This document shows positions 1-12,465 of a DNA stretch of 64,000 nucleotides, one piece after another (position 1 is the first letter of the stretch; the number at the start of each line of letters is the position of its first letter). This stretch comes from Alligator mississippiensis (Eukaryota; Chordata; Crocodylia; Alligatoridae). The stretch lies in NCBI RefSeq assembly GCF_030867095.1, contig NC_081835.1, forward strand, positions 47,351,892 through 47,415,891, read 5' to 3'. Under the pieces are notes generated by a model that was not told where the DNA came from, searched no databases, and worked only from the letters and a program-made list of their open reading frames with translations. The translations under genes and the position numbers were made by a program.

Positions 1-926
1 CATTCTGTGTGTGCTTGAAGAGCTCCACAAACCACTCACTCTTTCTGTTGGATGATAACACCCCTCTATGAACATTAACAAGCCATCCCTCGCAATGCTT
101 CTGCAAGGGAGGGGTCACTATCTCCACTTCTCAGTTGGGAAACAAGAGGCAGAGGGCCAAATTTGGAGCAGGTGTAAAACAAGGCTCCACATACACTCTC
201 ACAACATGCAGAAGATCTAATCTGGTGTAATGAGGAAACCCCAAGAGCTGAAAGAAGGTGAATGTTAACACAAGGTGGCATCTCCTTTAACTTACAGCTT
301 TTTATATCTACCTGTACCACTTGTACCACTCCGTTCTCCTGGTCCATTGGTGTGCAAGTCACACCTCCTTAGATTCCCTTAGGCACTCCCTTAGGCATTC
401 CCTCATGGTCTCATGAGGCTGAGTTCAGACACAGCAGGTTAGTTAACTGCCACTACAAGGACAAGAAATAGTTATTAAAATGCACTCAGGAGTGGGGCAG
501 GAGGTGCTCCTCAGCTGTCACAGAACTTTACAGTGGACCCCAATCATACTCTGAAAGTCTGTGTCAGGCTAGGAACCCAAGTCAGAAGGTAAGTCAAGGT
601 CAGGAGCTGGAGTCTTGCCCTAGAACAATACAGTGGAGCCAAGAGCAATCCTTTAGGAGATTTACCATACAGCTTCCACTGGCCTCTGTACTGTTTTAAG
701 GGAGCATCTGGGGTGTGATCAGCTTCCTCCAGCACAATTGCCAATGGCTGGCTGCTGTGGAAATGGAGAGCATGCAAGAGGGATGGTTCTTCCCTAGCTG
801 GAGCAGTGCAAGCCATTCTGGAGCAAACAGGGGCAGCAAACAGGGGAAGCAGTTTGCAGACAGTTTCCTGAGAGCAAAAGGAGGAAGGGGAAAAGGAAGC
901 GGAAGAGAAGTCAGGCACCAGACCCT
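1..926. other. Quiet non-coding stretch before CR1 copy 1
   Basis: No gene is supported. Short ORFs on both strands have no recognisable domain. Around 575-625 the motif 'gtcaaggtcagga' and similar words recur in a way often seen inside old repeats, but I cannot assign a family. The stretch ends where clear similarity to CR1 begins. Confidence 0.5.
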
Positions 927-3692
927 AGTGCATGGAGCCTGGGAAACAAGCAGGAAGAATTGGAATTCCTTGCACAGTCACGGCACTATGATATGATTGG
1001 AATAACAGAGACATGATGGGAGCTCGCATGGCTGGAGCACTGTCATGGACAGGTACAAACTGTTCAGGAAGGGCAGGCAGGGGAGAAGAGGAGGAGGAGT
1101 TGGGCTTTATGTAAAAGAGCCATATGATTGTTCAAAGCTCCAGTATGAAACTGGAGACAGGCCTGTTGAAAACCTCTGGGTTAGGGTCAGAGGGGAGAGC
1201 AACAAGGGTGATGTTGTGGTGGGGGTCTGCTATAGACCACCAGACCAGGAAGCTAGCGGGAGATTTCCAGATCACAGGCCCTGGTTTTCATGGGGGATTT
1301 CAATCACCCTAACATCTGCTGGGAGGGCAATATAGCAGTGCACAGGCAATCTAGGAAGTTTTTGGAGAGTATTGGGGACCACTTCCTGGTGCAAGTGCTG
1401 AGGTGGCCAACTACAGGCCGTGCTCTTCTTGACCTTCTGCTTACAAACAGGGAAGAATTGGTGGGGAATGTAATAGTGGATGGCAACTTGGGCAGCAGTG
1501 ACCACAAGATGATTGAGTTCAAGATCCTGAAAAAAGAAAGGAAGGAGGGCAGCAGAGTAAGGACACTGGATTTCAGAAAAACAGACTTCAACTCTCTCAG
1601 GGAACTCATGGGCAGCATCCCCTGGGAAGCCAGTCTGAGGGGGAGAGGAGTTCAGGAGAGCTGGCTGTACTTTAAAGAAGCCTTACTGAGAGTGCAGGAA
1701 AAAGCCATCTCGATGTGCAGTAAGACTAGCAAATATGGCAGAAGACCAGCTTGGATTAGCAGGGAGCAGTTCAGTGAGCTAAAACATAAAAAGGAAGCTT
1801 ACAAGAAGTGGAAAGTTGGACAAACAACTAGGGAGAAATATCTGGCATGCAGGGATAAAATCAGGAACGCCAAAGCACAACTGGAGTTGCAGCTAGCAAG
1901 GGATGTGAAGGGTAACAAGAAGGGTTTCTACAAGTATGTCAGCAACAAGAGGAGGATCAGGGAAAGTGTGGGTGCCTTACTGAATAGGGGAGGAAACCTA
2001 GTGACAGAGGATACAGAAAAGGCTGAAGTACTCAATGCCTTTTTCACCTGTAGTTCAGGTCCCAGACTACTGCACCTGACTGGCAGCACAGTTTGGGGAG
2101 GAGGTCAGCAGCCAACTGTGGTAAAAGAACAGGTTAAGGACTATTTAAAAAATGCTGGACATATACAAATCCACAGGGCTGGACAGGATGCACCCAGAGG
2201 AGTTGGCCAATGTGATTGCAGAGCTATTGGCTATCATCTTTCAAAAACTCATGGCAGTTGGGAGAGGTCCCAGACAACTGGAAAAGGGCAAATACTGTGT
2301 CCATATTTAAGAAAGGGAAAAAGGAGGATCCAAGGAACTACAGATTGGTCAGCCTCACCTCAGTCACTGGAAAAGTCATGGAGTAGGTCCTTAAGGAATC
2401 CATTTCTAAGCACTTGGAGGAGGAGAAGGTGATTAGGAAGAGTCAGCATGGATTTACCAAGGGCAAGTCATGCCTGACCAACCTGATTGCCTTCTATGAT
2501 TAGATGACTGCCTCCGTGTATGCGGGGAGACCAGTGGATGTGGTATACCTTGACTTTAGCAAAGCTTTTGATACAATCTCCCACTACATTCTTCCAGGCA
2601 AGCTAAGGAAGTATGGACTGGATGAATGGACTGTAAGGTAGATAGAAAACTGGCTGGATCATCAGGCTCAGTGGGTAGTAGTCAATGGCTCAATGTCTAG
2701 TTGGCAGTCGGTATCAACTGGAGTGCCCCAGGGGTTGGTCCTGGCGCCAGTTTTGTTTAATATCTTCATCAACAACCTGGAAGATGGCATAGAGTGCACC
2801 CTCAGCAAGTTTGTGGCCAACACCAAGGTTGGGGGAGTAGTAAATATGTTGGGGGGTATGATTAGGATTCAGAGAGATCTAGACAAATTGGAGGATTGAA
2901 CCAAAAGAAATTTCATGAGGTTCAATAAGTACAAGTGCAAAGTCCTGCACTTAGGACAGAGCAATCCCATGCACTGATACAGGCTGGAGGCTGACTGGCT
3001 GGGCAGTAGCTCTGCACAAAAGGACCTGGGGGTTACAGTGGACAATAAGCTGAATATGAGCCAGCAGTGTGCCCTTGTTGCAAAGAAGGCTAATGGCATA
3101 CTGGGCTGCATTTGTAGGTATGTTGCCAGCAGATCAAGGAAAGTGATTACCTACCTCTATTCAGCACTGGTGAGGCCACATCTGGAGTACTGTATCCAGT
3201 TATGGGCTCCCTACTACAAAAAGGATGTGGACAAATTGGAGAGAGTCCAGTGGATAGCAACAAAAATTGTTAGGGGGCTGGGGCAAGTGACTTATGAGGA
3301 GAGGCTGAGGGAACTGAACTTATTTAGTCTGGAGAAGAAAAGACCAAGAGGGGATTTGATAGCAGTCTTCAACTACCTGCAGGGTGGTTCCAAAGAGGAT
3401 GGAGCTGGACTGTTCTCACTGGTGACAGATGACAGAACAAGGAGCAATGGTTTCAAGTTGCAGCAAGGGAAATTTAGGTTAGATATTAAAAAAACTTTTT
3501 ACTAGGAGGGTGTAAAACACTGGAACAGCTTACCCAGAGAGACTGGAATCTCCATCCTTGGAAGTTTTTAAAACCCAGCTAGACAAAGCCTTGGCTGGAG
3601 TGATCTAGTTGGGGTGGTCCTGCTTTGAGCAGGGGGTTGGGCTAGATGTCTCCTGAGGTCCTTCCCAGCCCTAATTTTCTATGATTTGATGA
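927..3692 (+). mobile_element. CR1 LINE, long 5'-truncated copy 1 (broken ORF2)
   Basis: This is a chicken-repeat-1 (CR1) non-LTR retrotransposon. Intact elements encode an apurinic-type endonuclease followed by a reverse transcriptase. The endonuclease part is visible from about 930, with the GDFNHP-type motif at 1293-1310 and the SDH motif near 1500. The reverse-transcriptase part follows: [12 protein letters not shown] near 2445-2485, YLDFSKAFD near 2545-2575, VPQG near 2720, FNIFIN near 2755. The C-terminal part ends near 3505, with the typical 3' end 'tttctatgattt' at about 3676-3687. The copy is dead. It has in-frame stops at about 2502 and 2639, a 29-base deletion near 1249 relative to copy 2, several frameshifts, and FVAN at 2810-2821 where the catalytic FADD should be. 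The 5' limit is where similarity to the second copy at 43780 stops. Identification is firm; the exact 5' end is approximate. Confidence 0.96.
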
Positions 3693-4254
3693 GTTTGTAC
3701 TGGCTTTCAGTGGTGCTACAACAGCTGAGGGTCTGGCCATGAGGCTCCATCTAGGTTTGGAACCTGATACATCCCTCCTACATCAGCTTCACATCATCCT
3801 ATCTCACCCAATTTCAGTGGAAATTCCTGAAATCTCAGTATAACACTGCTGCAGTAGGGTGCAGTCCCTTAGACTTCTGTGGCCATAATGCACTGGAATG
3901 GCAGTGAACCTGCACAGTGGTTACCTATACCTGAGCATAATGTATATAAAACAGTTGGCATCAATGGAAGGGATATGGAATTCCACAGAGTAGGGAAGTG
4001 GCCCTGTGAAAGCTGCCAGCTCTCCAGGAGATAGTGCTGCAGTTAATGGGGAGGGTCTGGAAGCCCCCTAGGCTGGGAATTTGGAGAGCTCTATCAGAGA
4101 ACGTGAGTAGCAGTGGAGGGGGAGCCTGTGGGTCTCCACACCTGCCCTCCCAGCAGGTGTCATCAGAAAGCTGGCAACGGAGGGGGTGCTTCTGTGCAGG
4201 GGAGGGTGGAGGGGGTGGTATACAGCTGAATAAACACATACAACGCAATTAAGT
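3693..4254. other. Non-coding stretch
   Basis: I see no gene or clear repeat. 4090-4220 is GA-rich on the + strand and produces chance ORFs on both strands. Confidence 0.4.
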
Positions 4255-4480
4255 GGAGTAAAGATTCTTTGATTAAAAGGAGAATCTGGGCTCATCTGTT
4301 TGTGTTTGAACTGCCTAATCTCCCTCCCCCATTGTGCATGGAATTAAGCGGCTGGGATTTCTGTTTCTAAACAGCGAGCTGTGAGTGGCAGGGTCACAGA
4401 ACAATCCCAAGCAGCTCTGGCCAATCAGGCGGAATAATGCCGCATTCAGATGGAAATGTGGCGCTGTGCACTGTTGCTGC
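4255..4480. promoter_or_regulatory. Possible conserved non-coding element
   Basis: The sequence is compositionally complex, free of recognisable repeats, and contains homeodomain-type and CCAAT-type words (gattaaaag, gaattaagcg, ccaatcaggcgg). This is the look of a conserved vertebrate enhancer. The call rests on appearance only, with no alignment. Confidence 0.25.
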
Positions 4481-5079
4481 CTCCCCTGGGACGTGGCAGC
4501 CATGCCTGGCTCTCACAAGCAGGTGTTCCTGGACACCTGCCCACACCAATGAACATCACCCTGGGCACCCACTAACTTTCCTCCTAGGACTGCTGATGCT
4601 TTGTGCGATAGACAGCAGGATGGCCTGTCTAGCCACCCCCATCAGACTCAGGGGAAGGTTGCTCATAGTTATGGCTTCCTGCCCACCTTCCCCTCCTGCT
4701 CCTGAGCTCACTGCTTGCCTCTGCTGTAGAGGTTTTCTTCTGGGATATTGGAAGTTGGTCCATTTCTTCCAGTGGGCATTCTGGATAAATCAATGGGGCA
4801 TCAAATCCCAGAGCCAGGTGAATGCTGCAAACACCACCCAGCAGGCTGAACATGTGCCTGAACTTGGAGAAGTTGAAACACAACGGAGGAAGTGATTTGT
4901 TCAGGCCCCCACCAGCAGAACCAAAATTAAGCCCACCTCTCCCGTTCATAGCCCTGGGCCCTCCCTGCTGGACAGCGCACCCTTTCTAAATAGCGAAGCC
5001 TGGAAGAGGACTTTAACTCACACAGAGGTTGGCAACAAGCAGTTTCTGAAGGCCATTCTCAAGCACGTGCCCTGCACAC
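4481..5079. other. Non-coding stretch
   Basis: Overlapping ORFs of 152 and 106 codons lie on opposite strands here. Neither has a recognisable motif or splice context, so they are taken as chance. Nothing else is seen. Confidence 0.4.
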
Positions 5080-5300
5080 CTAATGATTTCTAGGGCTGTG
5101 CTCAGCCAATCAGGGCAAGAACGCCACGTGACCAACTGCAACCAAGCAACACAGCTCAAAATTTGGATTTGCAGAAGCTGGTAAACAATATTTGTGAAAT
5201 AATTAGACGAATAACAAGTAAATGTGAGGAAACTGCCATCTGTTTATGACTGTTCCTTGGACTGAGACACAAGCTAAAATGGCCGAATACACAGTGCGCT
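5080..5300. promoter_or_regulatory. Possible conserved non-coding element
   Basis: This block contains an E-box (cacgtg at 5125-5130), a CCAAT word (5106-5110), and clustered AT-rich forkhead and homeodomain-like words (gtaaacaatatt, aataattagacg). It has no repeat features. The interpretation as an enhancer is inferred from motif density only. Confidence 0.3.
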
Positions 5301-7044
5301 CAATACTCCTGGCCCAGCTCTCCCCAGGCAGCAGAGCGGGGAGCGGTGAGGGGGTAAGTTAGACAAGCAAGTCCATCCCACATCTGTAGAGACACTGAGG
5401 TCTCCACGACCAAGGAAAGGTGCTCTGTGTTTTGATGGAGGCTGGGTTTTCTGTGACCCTCGCTAAGGAAGCGAAGCAGGGAAAAATGAGGAGAAAGAAG
5501 TTAGATGACAGGTTTCAGGGCATCTTTCTGGCTTCATCCAGCTAGTGCAAGGCCAGAGATGTATGCGGTGCCTGTACTCTTTGTCTTCTTTTAGGTTCTG
5601 CTGTTCATCCACTAGGACCAGAGCAGTAACTTGCTGGCCTCAGGTGTTGGCTCAGAGACTACCTCCTTTATGCCCAGGGGAAAGGGAATTGCCTTGTATC
5701 TCTGGATGGCAACAGGAACAGTTTGAGACAAGCTGTGTTATCATGGAACAAACTTCTCCCTCTCTGTTCAGAAAAGGCAGCAAGGACTTAGAGAATTGGC
5801 TCCTCGCCCTCTGAGGGAGATGGTGTGGGCAGGGGATGGCAGAGGCTGGAGTCTACCAGTCACTGGCTGCTCGTCATCACCAGTGCACCCATCACCACCT
5901 TACCTGGGCTGCCAGCTGCCCCCCTGGCGGTCAAACATGCAGAAGCGGGGGACACTCACTGAGAGGCTGGCTTTGGGCCAGCAGCAGCAGGAGCCTCTCC
6001 TGTATATTTATTTCCTCCTTCCCCTGCAGCGCTTCCCTCTGTGTCCCTTTGCTCTGCGGGCTGTGTGCTTTTCCGTTGACACACAGCACCCGGCAAGTGC
6101 TCTGCCTCCCAGCGCTACTCCCCACACTGTGGAAACTCAAGACATATGCTGCTTTTTCACACTGTAGAAACAACAAATGTTCAATTCTCTGCTCAGTCCC
6201 TGCAGCCTTCAGAGAGACAGAAGGGGACCAGATTTCCTAGGCACCCAAGCAGGCCATGGGTGCCTCTACAGAGGAGGGAGGGAGGGGAGGCTCCCTGCCC
6301 TTGTCAGGTTTACAAGGGATGGTGATCAAGGCTGGTGTCCCACCTGCAGCCAGCACTTTCTTTCACTATCCATGCAGCCCTGCCCTCTAGCCCCTTCTGT
6401 CCAGGCCCTGCTTTGTCACATCAGTGCTGCCCTGTTGTACTGATCTGGCCAATCACACCCTTGGTGGTGGCATCTGTGTTATTCCACTCTCCTGTCATGG
6501 CCCTGTCACTGCTTTCCCCTCCATTCTTGTTTGTAGCCCCCAGGCTTGGTGTGCTGTCTGCTCCTTCACCATCACCCCTAACAGGCTGGATCCCCTAATA
6601 TTAGAACTCTGCCCTATCTTACCAGCACTGTCCCACTGTTCTGCTCCCATTGTCCACTCTGCACCTGGTCAACCCAATACCATCTTGCTCTGCTAGTTTC
6701 ACTATTTGAGCCATGGCTTTTATGTGAATCTGGTGCTGTCAGAAGGTGCTAGGGGAATGGTAGGCAGGGCTGGACCTTCAGCTGGTGTATCTGGATGTAG
6801 CTTCACCAAAGTGAAAAAAATCATGCTGAGTTGCATTCCATAAGGACCAGCTTCCCTCCATTCATCCCCCAATAAACACAGCATGGTCACAGACATGGGC
6901 AAGTACTTTCTGGAACACCTCGTCCAACCTGCCTTAACATTGTGCTGCAAGGAAGGTGGGGTTCGTCTCTAGAGCCACAGATGAAAAAGATCAAGTCTTC
7001 TGGCTCATTTCTCTCCTCCCTGACTCCCAGCCAGGACAGAGATA
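5301..7044. other. Non-coding stretch with chance ORFs
   Basis: Several ORFs of 80-134 codons occur in different frames between 5545 and 6696. They are Pro/Ser/Cys-rich, overlap one another, and carry no family motif, so I do not call genes. A donor-like cttacct, read on the minus strand, lies near 5900, but no matching acceptor or convincing exon was found. Confidence 0.4.
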
Positions 7045-7140
7045 TGTTCCAGATGTAGAAATTGGGGCACGGAACAGACTACTGACTTGCCCAAGATCTT
7101 ACAACTCAGTGACTGAGCCAGGAACACAGTCTCTCATTTA
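7045..7140 (-). repeat. MIR-type SINE fragment
   Basis: On the minus strand this resembles the core and 3' half of a MIR element. Diagnostic words on the plus strand are 'gacttgcccaagatcttac' and 'gactgagccaggaac'. It is old and diverged. Confidence 0.55.
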
Positions 7141-7224
7141 GGACTTTTGGTGACACTTTGCTCTAGTGACTAATCAAGCCCTACCCACAAAATGGTAAAG
7201 TAACTCAGAGACTATCCATCCCAT

Positions 7225-7345
7225 CGCTTACAAGATCTTAGGGAGACAGGGTCACAGCAAGGGGAACTGACTTGCCCATGTGAAACAAGAAGTCAATAGT
7301 GGAGCAGAGAAGAAAATTCCCAGCTCCTAAATCCCAGTCAGGTCC
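7225..7345 (-). repeat. MIR-like SINE fragment
   Basis: This is a second diverged segment of the same type, 85 bases after the previous one: 'gaactgacttgcccatgtg' followed by 'agtcaatagtggagcag'. It may be part of one rearranged insertion or a separate one. Confidence 0.4.
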
Positions 7346-7435
7346 ACCAGCTGCTGGGCCTGAAGCCCTCAATGGGAGACCATCCATTGACTCCAAATCA
7401 GTGGGAGCTTTTCCCTAGAAAAGCATAATGCCCTC

Positions 7436-7471
7436 CCTGACACACACAGATGCACACACACATACACACCA
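7436..7471. repeat. CA-rich microsatellite
   Basis: This is an interrupted CA/CACA run (cacacacagatgcacacacacatacacac). Confidence 0.85.
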
Positions 7472-7639
7472 GGAACAGCAAGGCTGCCTGGACCTGGGAG
7501 GAGACGGCACCAGCCAGAAAATGTGGCGATGACAAGGAGACAAGACAAACTCCCCACACACAAATGCCGCAGCGTTTCTGGTCTGCCGGTTTTGAATGCC
7601 CTCCACGGCAGTGGCAGCTCCGGGATAACAGCTTGTGCT

Positions 7640-8095
7640 GCCTGGCATGGCAGCATGGAGTGGGGTTTGGGGGAGCCATTCTTATTCCCCCTAAATATCA
7701 TGTAAATGCAGCATTGGATATCAGCTGTGTCAGAGGAGCCCATATCGCACGCCATGCCTCACAAAAGACGCAGGCTGGAAAGCAAAGCATGTGCAAAGGG
7801 GGAGGGGGGAGAGCCAGATGCATATTCATGAGCAGAGAGTTCCCTGATCAAAAGGCGCAATCCTGTTTTCTTTTATAATATATCTGGTTAATACGGACTT
7901 AATGAACGAATGAATAATAAATTAGACCAATTTTGTTTTCTTTCTTCTTGGAGACGAAGGCTTGAAGGGGGACTTTGGGTGAGTGTGATTGATAGCAGAG
8001 GCTTGCTGGGAAATCTGCTTCTTGATTGTTTATTAAATATGAAATGAATAACAGCACAATTGTTTTAATCTTGTTATGGCAGCAAATGCTAGTGA
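7640..8095. promoter_or_regulatory. Candidate conserved enhancer block
   Basis: This AT-rich but complex sequence has dense transcription-factor-like words. An octamer/POU-like atgcatattcat lies at 7818-7829. A run of TAAT-type homeodomain cores lies near 7885-7925. A forkhead-like tgtttat lies at 8027-8033. A palindromic SOX-like acaattgt lies at 8056-8063. No repeat family or coding signal is seen. This is one of the two best conserved-element candidates in the window, although conservation itself was not tested. Confidence 0.45.
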
Positions 8096-9374
8096 TGGGG
8101 GAGGGGGAGGAAGAGGAACCTTTTCCTCATCTTCCTCCTGTGCTGATGTTTTTCTGAATGGGAAGGAGTGATTCCAAAACAGCAGCCTCCCAACCTGAGC
8201 AGATGTCACCTATGGCACACACCTCAGGGCTTTCCAGAGACAAAAAGCGATGCAGGCTGTGTGGCTCAGGGTGTGGAGAATGGAGCTTCCAACTCCAGAT
8301 CATGGGCAGAGCCAGGTTCTGAGGTCCCAAACAGAGAAGGTGAGCATCTCCCTTTTCCCATCAGATGACTTGAACTAAGCTCAGTAGGGCCCCAGTTTCT
8401 CCAGTTGCTCATCCCTAAAATTGACTCCGATAATGGATTGAGACTTGGCCACGGTTGGAAGTCACTGGTGACTAGTACTGTCTGACAGCTGCTCTGGCTG
8501 CCCTTCCATGAGCTGAGTCAGTGAACTCAGTTCCACAGAACACATGTTCATCTAAAAGCAGCACAACCACAACCAGCAACCTGGGCAATAGGGTTAGCTG
8601 ATTCAACCACAGCCAGAACTGCAGGCCCCCTGTTCCCTGGGGTCTGGAGCATGTAGTTTGGAATGTCATCCCTCAGTCCACTTATGTCTGTGAAGGACTC
8701 TGGTGCTGTGATGGACAGTGATAAGCAATCCCATAGCACAGTCATTATAAAGATTATTATGAATTGCCAGTGATGGCAGCAACAATCCCTTGATTCAAGA
8801 ATGAGCTATACCATGACTCACTGTTGGGTTTGAAGTGATTTAAGAGTCCAATCCTTGAGTTACAGATCCATCCACAAAAGTTTCAGGTCTTTCTGCAAGG
8901 GAGAGTAGGCTGTAGACTGGGATTTATCTCCTTTTCCTTCTCAGTCATGGTAGCAGCTGCCCAATTGCACCACTGTCTCAAGCCAGGTGTAGGACAACCA
9001 TCAAGCTATTGACACCTTTCTACAGATTTGTGGCTGGAAACTTCTGGATTTACTGGTTCTGTCTCTACCACCACTGATCCACTACCACCAACATTCAAAA
9101 GGCCCTGTATGGGAGAGTGTTGTTTCCTGTGGCAGAAGCCTGCATGGGACTTCATTTAACATAAGGAAATGGGTACACAGAAACAGCAATTCCACAATTT
9201 TAACAAGGTGGAGATCTGAACCCAGCGGCAAGGGAGAATCCTAGGCAATGGAAGACCTTGCTGCAGCCTTCTTCCATTGTTATAGCCATTGAGATCCTGA
9301 CATCTTCTTATGCATGAACAACTGGTGCCTCCCAAGACAGGAGGCGGGGGGGGAGGGGGCACCATTTGTAGGCG
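8096..9374. other. Non-coding stretch
   Basis: I see no gene. The ORFs here are short and overlap on opposite strands. The G-rich run at 9345-9358 leads into the minisatellite that follows. Confidence 0.4.
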
Positions 9375-9665
9375 GCAGCATTGGCGGCGAGCGGGGACTG
9401 CCCTCACATGACGGTGGTGGCAGCAGAGGGGGATGGGGGGGGTGAGCAGGGACCGCCCACAGACACTGGCAGATGTTGGTGTCTGCAAGCAGTGACCGCC
9501 CACAGATGCCAGCAGCGGTGGTGGGGTGGTGAGCGGGGACCACCTGCAGACACTGGCATTGGCGTTGGCATCAGCAAGCGGCAATCGCCTGCAGACACTG
9601 GTGGTGGCATTGAGGGGGGAGGGTGGGTGGCGAGCAGCGACCACCCACAGAAGGCGGTGTAGGCC
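9375..9665. repeat. GC-rich minisatellite, about six units of 43-56 bp
   Basis: The word 'gaccgcccacag' and close variants start at 9396, 9451, 9494, 9538, 9583 and 9639, giving spacings of 55, 43, 44, 45 and 56. Between anchors the units share 'cactgg', 'gtggtgg' or 'gttggtg', and '(g/c)aagc/gagcggg'. The array explains the overlapping 87-175 codon ORFs on both strands, which are repeat artefacts and not genes. Confidence 0.9.
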
Positions 9666-12465
9666 AATCTCTGGGAGGGACATATGCCCCTCCGTGCCCC
9701 CTCTACGCCTCGTCTATGTTCTTATGCCTGATCTGCCATTAAGGACTTGGGGTTGGACCATAGTTTGCCTGGAACCTCCCCGCAGACCTGTTTGCCATGG
9801 ATGACTCTGCCAGGCTGGACTCCAGTCAATGTAGCTTTAAAGATTGTCAGGATACACAACTCTCTAACACTACAAGGTCTTGGTCCATGGAAAGTTATGA
9901 ATAGCACAGGTGTGCAGATAATTCAGAATGATTCGTGTTTTCTCTAAGCTGCCCTCACCTTTTTCCCTGTTTCTGAGAAATCTGTGAGCAAATTGCAGTG
10001 GTATCAAATTTCATTTTTATTGAAAATGCCTTACAGTATTTTTGGTAATCTCATTTGCTCACAGTTCCAAAGACCTAGACTCATGTTGGGCTTGGCTCCA
10101 CAAAGCATATGGTATTGTTTCTATTTTCTGATTGGATGACTTGATAACTACATTTGGTTCAAATGTTCCAGATTTGTTTCCTCTGAGTTTGTGACCTTAA
10201 AATCACTTTCTACAAATCTTTGTGCTGATGAAATATGATGACATTTACTTCCAAGGCATGAGAACACAAAAAAGTGGCAAGCATGTGACATCACAAAATA
10301 ACATCTTGACACCATCAAATCAGCAAATGATAACATAGTCAGGTGTTGACAATGCCTCATGATGTCAAAAAGAGAATGCCATTGGACTCTGTGTCATGGG
10401 AAGATCATAACATCTGAAAACTCTGGGTCATTTTACATGGCCTTTGGGCCTGGGAAAAATGGACAACCCTGATATTTTAAGGATGGAGGAGTTCAGAGAC
10501 AGCTTGAACCAGATGTTGTGCACCAAAGAAAGAGGGGAAGGAAATGATTTCTGGAGGAAAAGCAGCAAGGCCAAGAGCAGCAACTGCCCTATCCCTTGAC
10601 CCCACTGAGAATACTTGGATCAGCTGAGGAATGAGCCCATCAGACCTGAGTCTTCACCACTGCAGCAGCTTTCTGCTAGTGTCGTGCCCTGGAAGCCAGC
10701 AGAATCAAACTGACATAATGGAGGAGAAATTTGGGCACCTAATTTTATACACATGCTCAGAGCCAAGGAAAGGGACCTGGCAGTGTCTGTAATCGTTTGG
10801 CTGCATTGGCAATATCACCATGGCGAAGTGCTTTTTGCCTTCTCTTCTCTCTCCCACATTTACCAGCCTGGACAGCTTAGTCCTGTGTGTGGCAGTGCAA
10901 TTCACAGAGCCAATCAGCTGGTTCCAATTCCATGGCTCACTGAAAACTTTTGGTTTGTTTAACATCCCACCTGCTAAAGTGAAGTGATGCATTGAGTATC
11001 ACATGCACATGTTGATGGGTGGCCCTTTTTGCCCTGGCTGAACTGGAGGAATCCACCCCCATGTGAAGGACATACGGACTATTTAACACCTTATGTGGTG
11101 AGGCCAAATGTCCAAGGTTGGACTAGAACTTGAGTCCTCAAATGCTCAGCTTTAGGGCTGATAATGAAAGACCTGATTGGAAGCCAAGTAGAAAGAGTCT
11201 CCTTGCCTTCATTGATCTTTGGATCAGGCCCCCTGTGCTCTGACCTAAACAAAAAGTGCTATTCCTAGTGGCCTTATAAACCCAAGATATCAGGAGTTGT
11301 GTGTGTTCTCCTAATCCTGTGGGTTTCCCCCTAAAAATTTAGATGAAGGTCCAGCCTTTGTGGAACAGAGAGTCCTATCTGCTTCCCCAAACTTCTTGGA
11401 CTTTCAACATAATTCCTAGACCACAACCTTTGCAAGTTGAGAGTTTCTATCTGACCTAAGTAGCTTCTTGGGATCCTCTGGGCCGGGACTTAGCCATTTA
11501 TACACATACTACAAAAGTTGTCAGAAGTTACCATAACTGAAATTGTAATTGAATCTAGGTTTGGTGGTCAAATACTTACCCAAGTGACCTTCCTCTTCTC
11601 TTCCCAGACAAGTGGCATGCTGTTCCCAGGCCACAGACTTTTGAATCACCAGGTGAAGATTTGCTGCAAAGTGAGGAAGAGCACTGTCAGTTTTCCTAGA
11701 CACATGATTGACTGTCATTTCATCAGGGGAAACCTCCCCAGTATCTCTCGGCAGGGCTGATATCTCTTCGGCATCCTCTGGGAACTCTCACGTTCATTCT
11801 GAAGCTTGGTGAGAACATTGCTAAACTATAGGTTATTTTCCCACGTGGCCTCTTTAAGAACAGCACCCAGCTGAGATGAGCTGAGCACAGCTCCAACTGG
11901 CTTCGCCCATGCTGACTTTGTTGCCTTTGACACAAAGCTTCTGGTTGAGCTACAGCTGCAGTAATAATGGTAATCCAGCCACAGGATGGTTAGATTGGCT
12001 CTAGTGCCCAGCTAGCACACAAAAATGTTGTGCCTCCTGAATGAACAGCTAACCTCCAAAGCCTCTTACCTGGGTAGATTTAACTTGCTCTGGGCTTTGT
12101 TGTGGCACCAGCTTGAAAATCCTTCTTGCATAGTGTCAGAATTACTGACAGCCCCTTGTTGCTTCCAGACCTTTTGTAATGTACAGCTATTCTGTACACC
12201 AGACCTGCCAAGGCTGCTGCTTTTCTCAGCGAGCTATTCCTTTCTGGCCTTTTTTCTGGGAAACCCAACTAATCTACTGCTTTTTCTTTCCTGTCTGGGT
12301 GCAGTGTGTGGGGTGAGTTTAAAGGCAGAGAGAGGGATTTGTGTATATTAAACAGAAGCCCTGGCATGGACATATCTTCTGCCTCTTCAAGTTCCCTTGT
12401 TTAGAATACCTGAATTCAAATCTTTCCAACTCCCTCACATGACAGAATCCGGACTGTTGTCATTT
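9666..12465. other. Non-coding stretch
   Basis: No convincing gene is present. 9664-9720 is a GC-rich tail similar in feel to 36600-36760. 9960-10400 is AT-rich with forkhead-like words. The ORFs of 60-108 codons (for example 12025-12351) have no recognisable domain. Confidence 0.4.

Noticed and set aside
5890-6010. Possible minus-strand exon ending at a cag|gtaagg donor near 5900
   Set aside because: The upstream acceptor lacks a pyrimidine tract, the open frame is about 35 codons with no recognised motif, and nothing nearby supports a minus-strand gene.
9156-9804. Overlapping Cys/Pro-rich ORFs on both strands
   Set aside because: They are translations of the six-unit minisatellite; no independent coding evidence.
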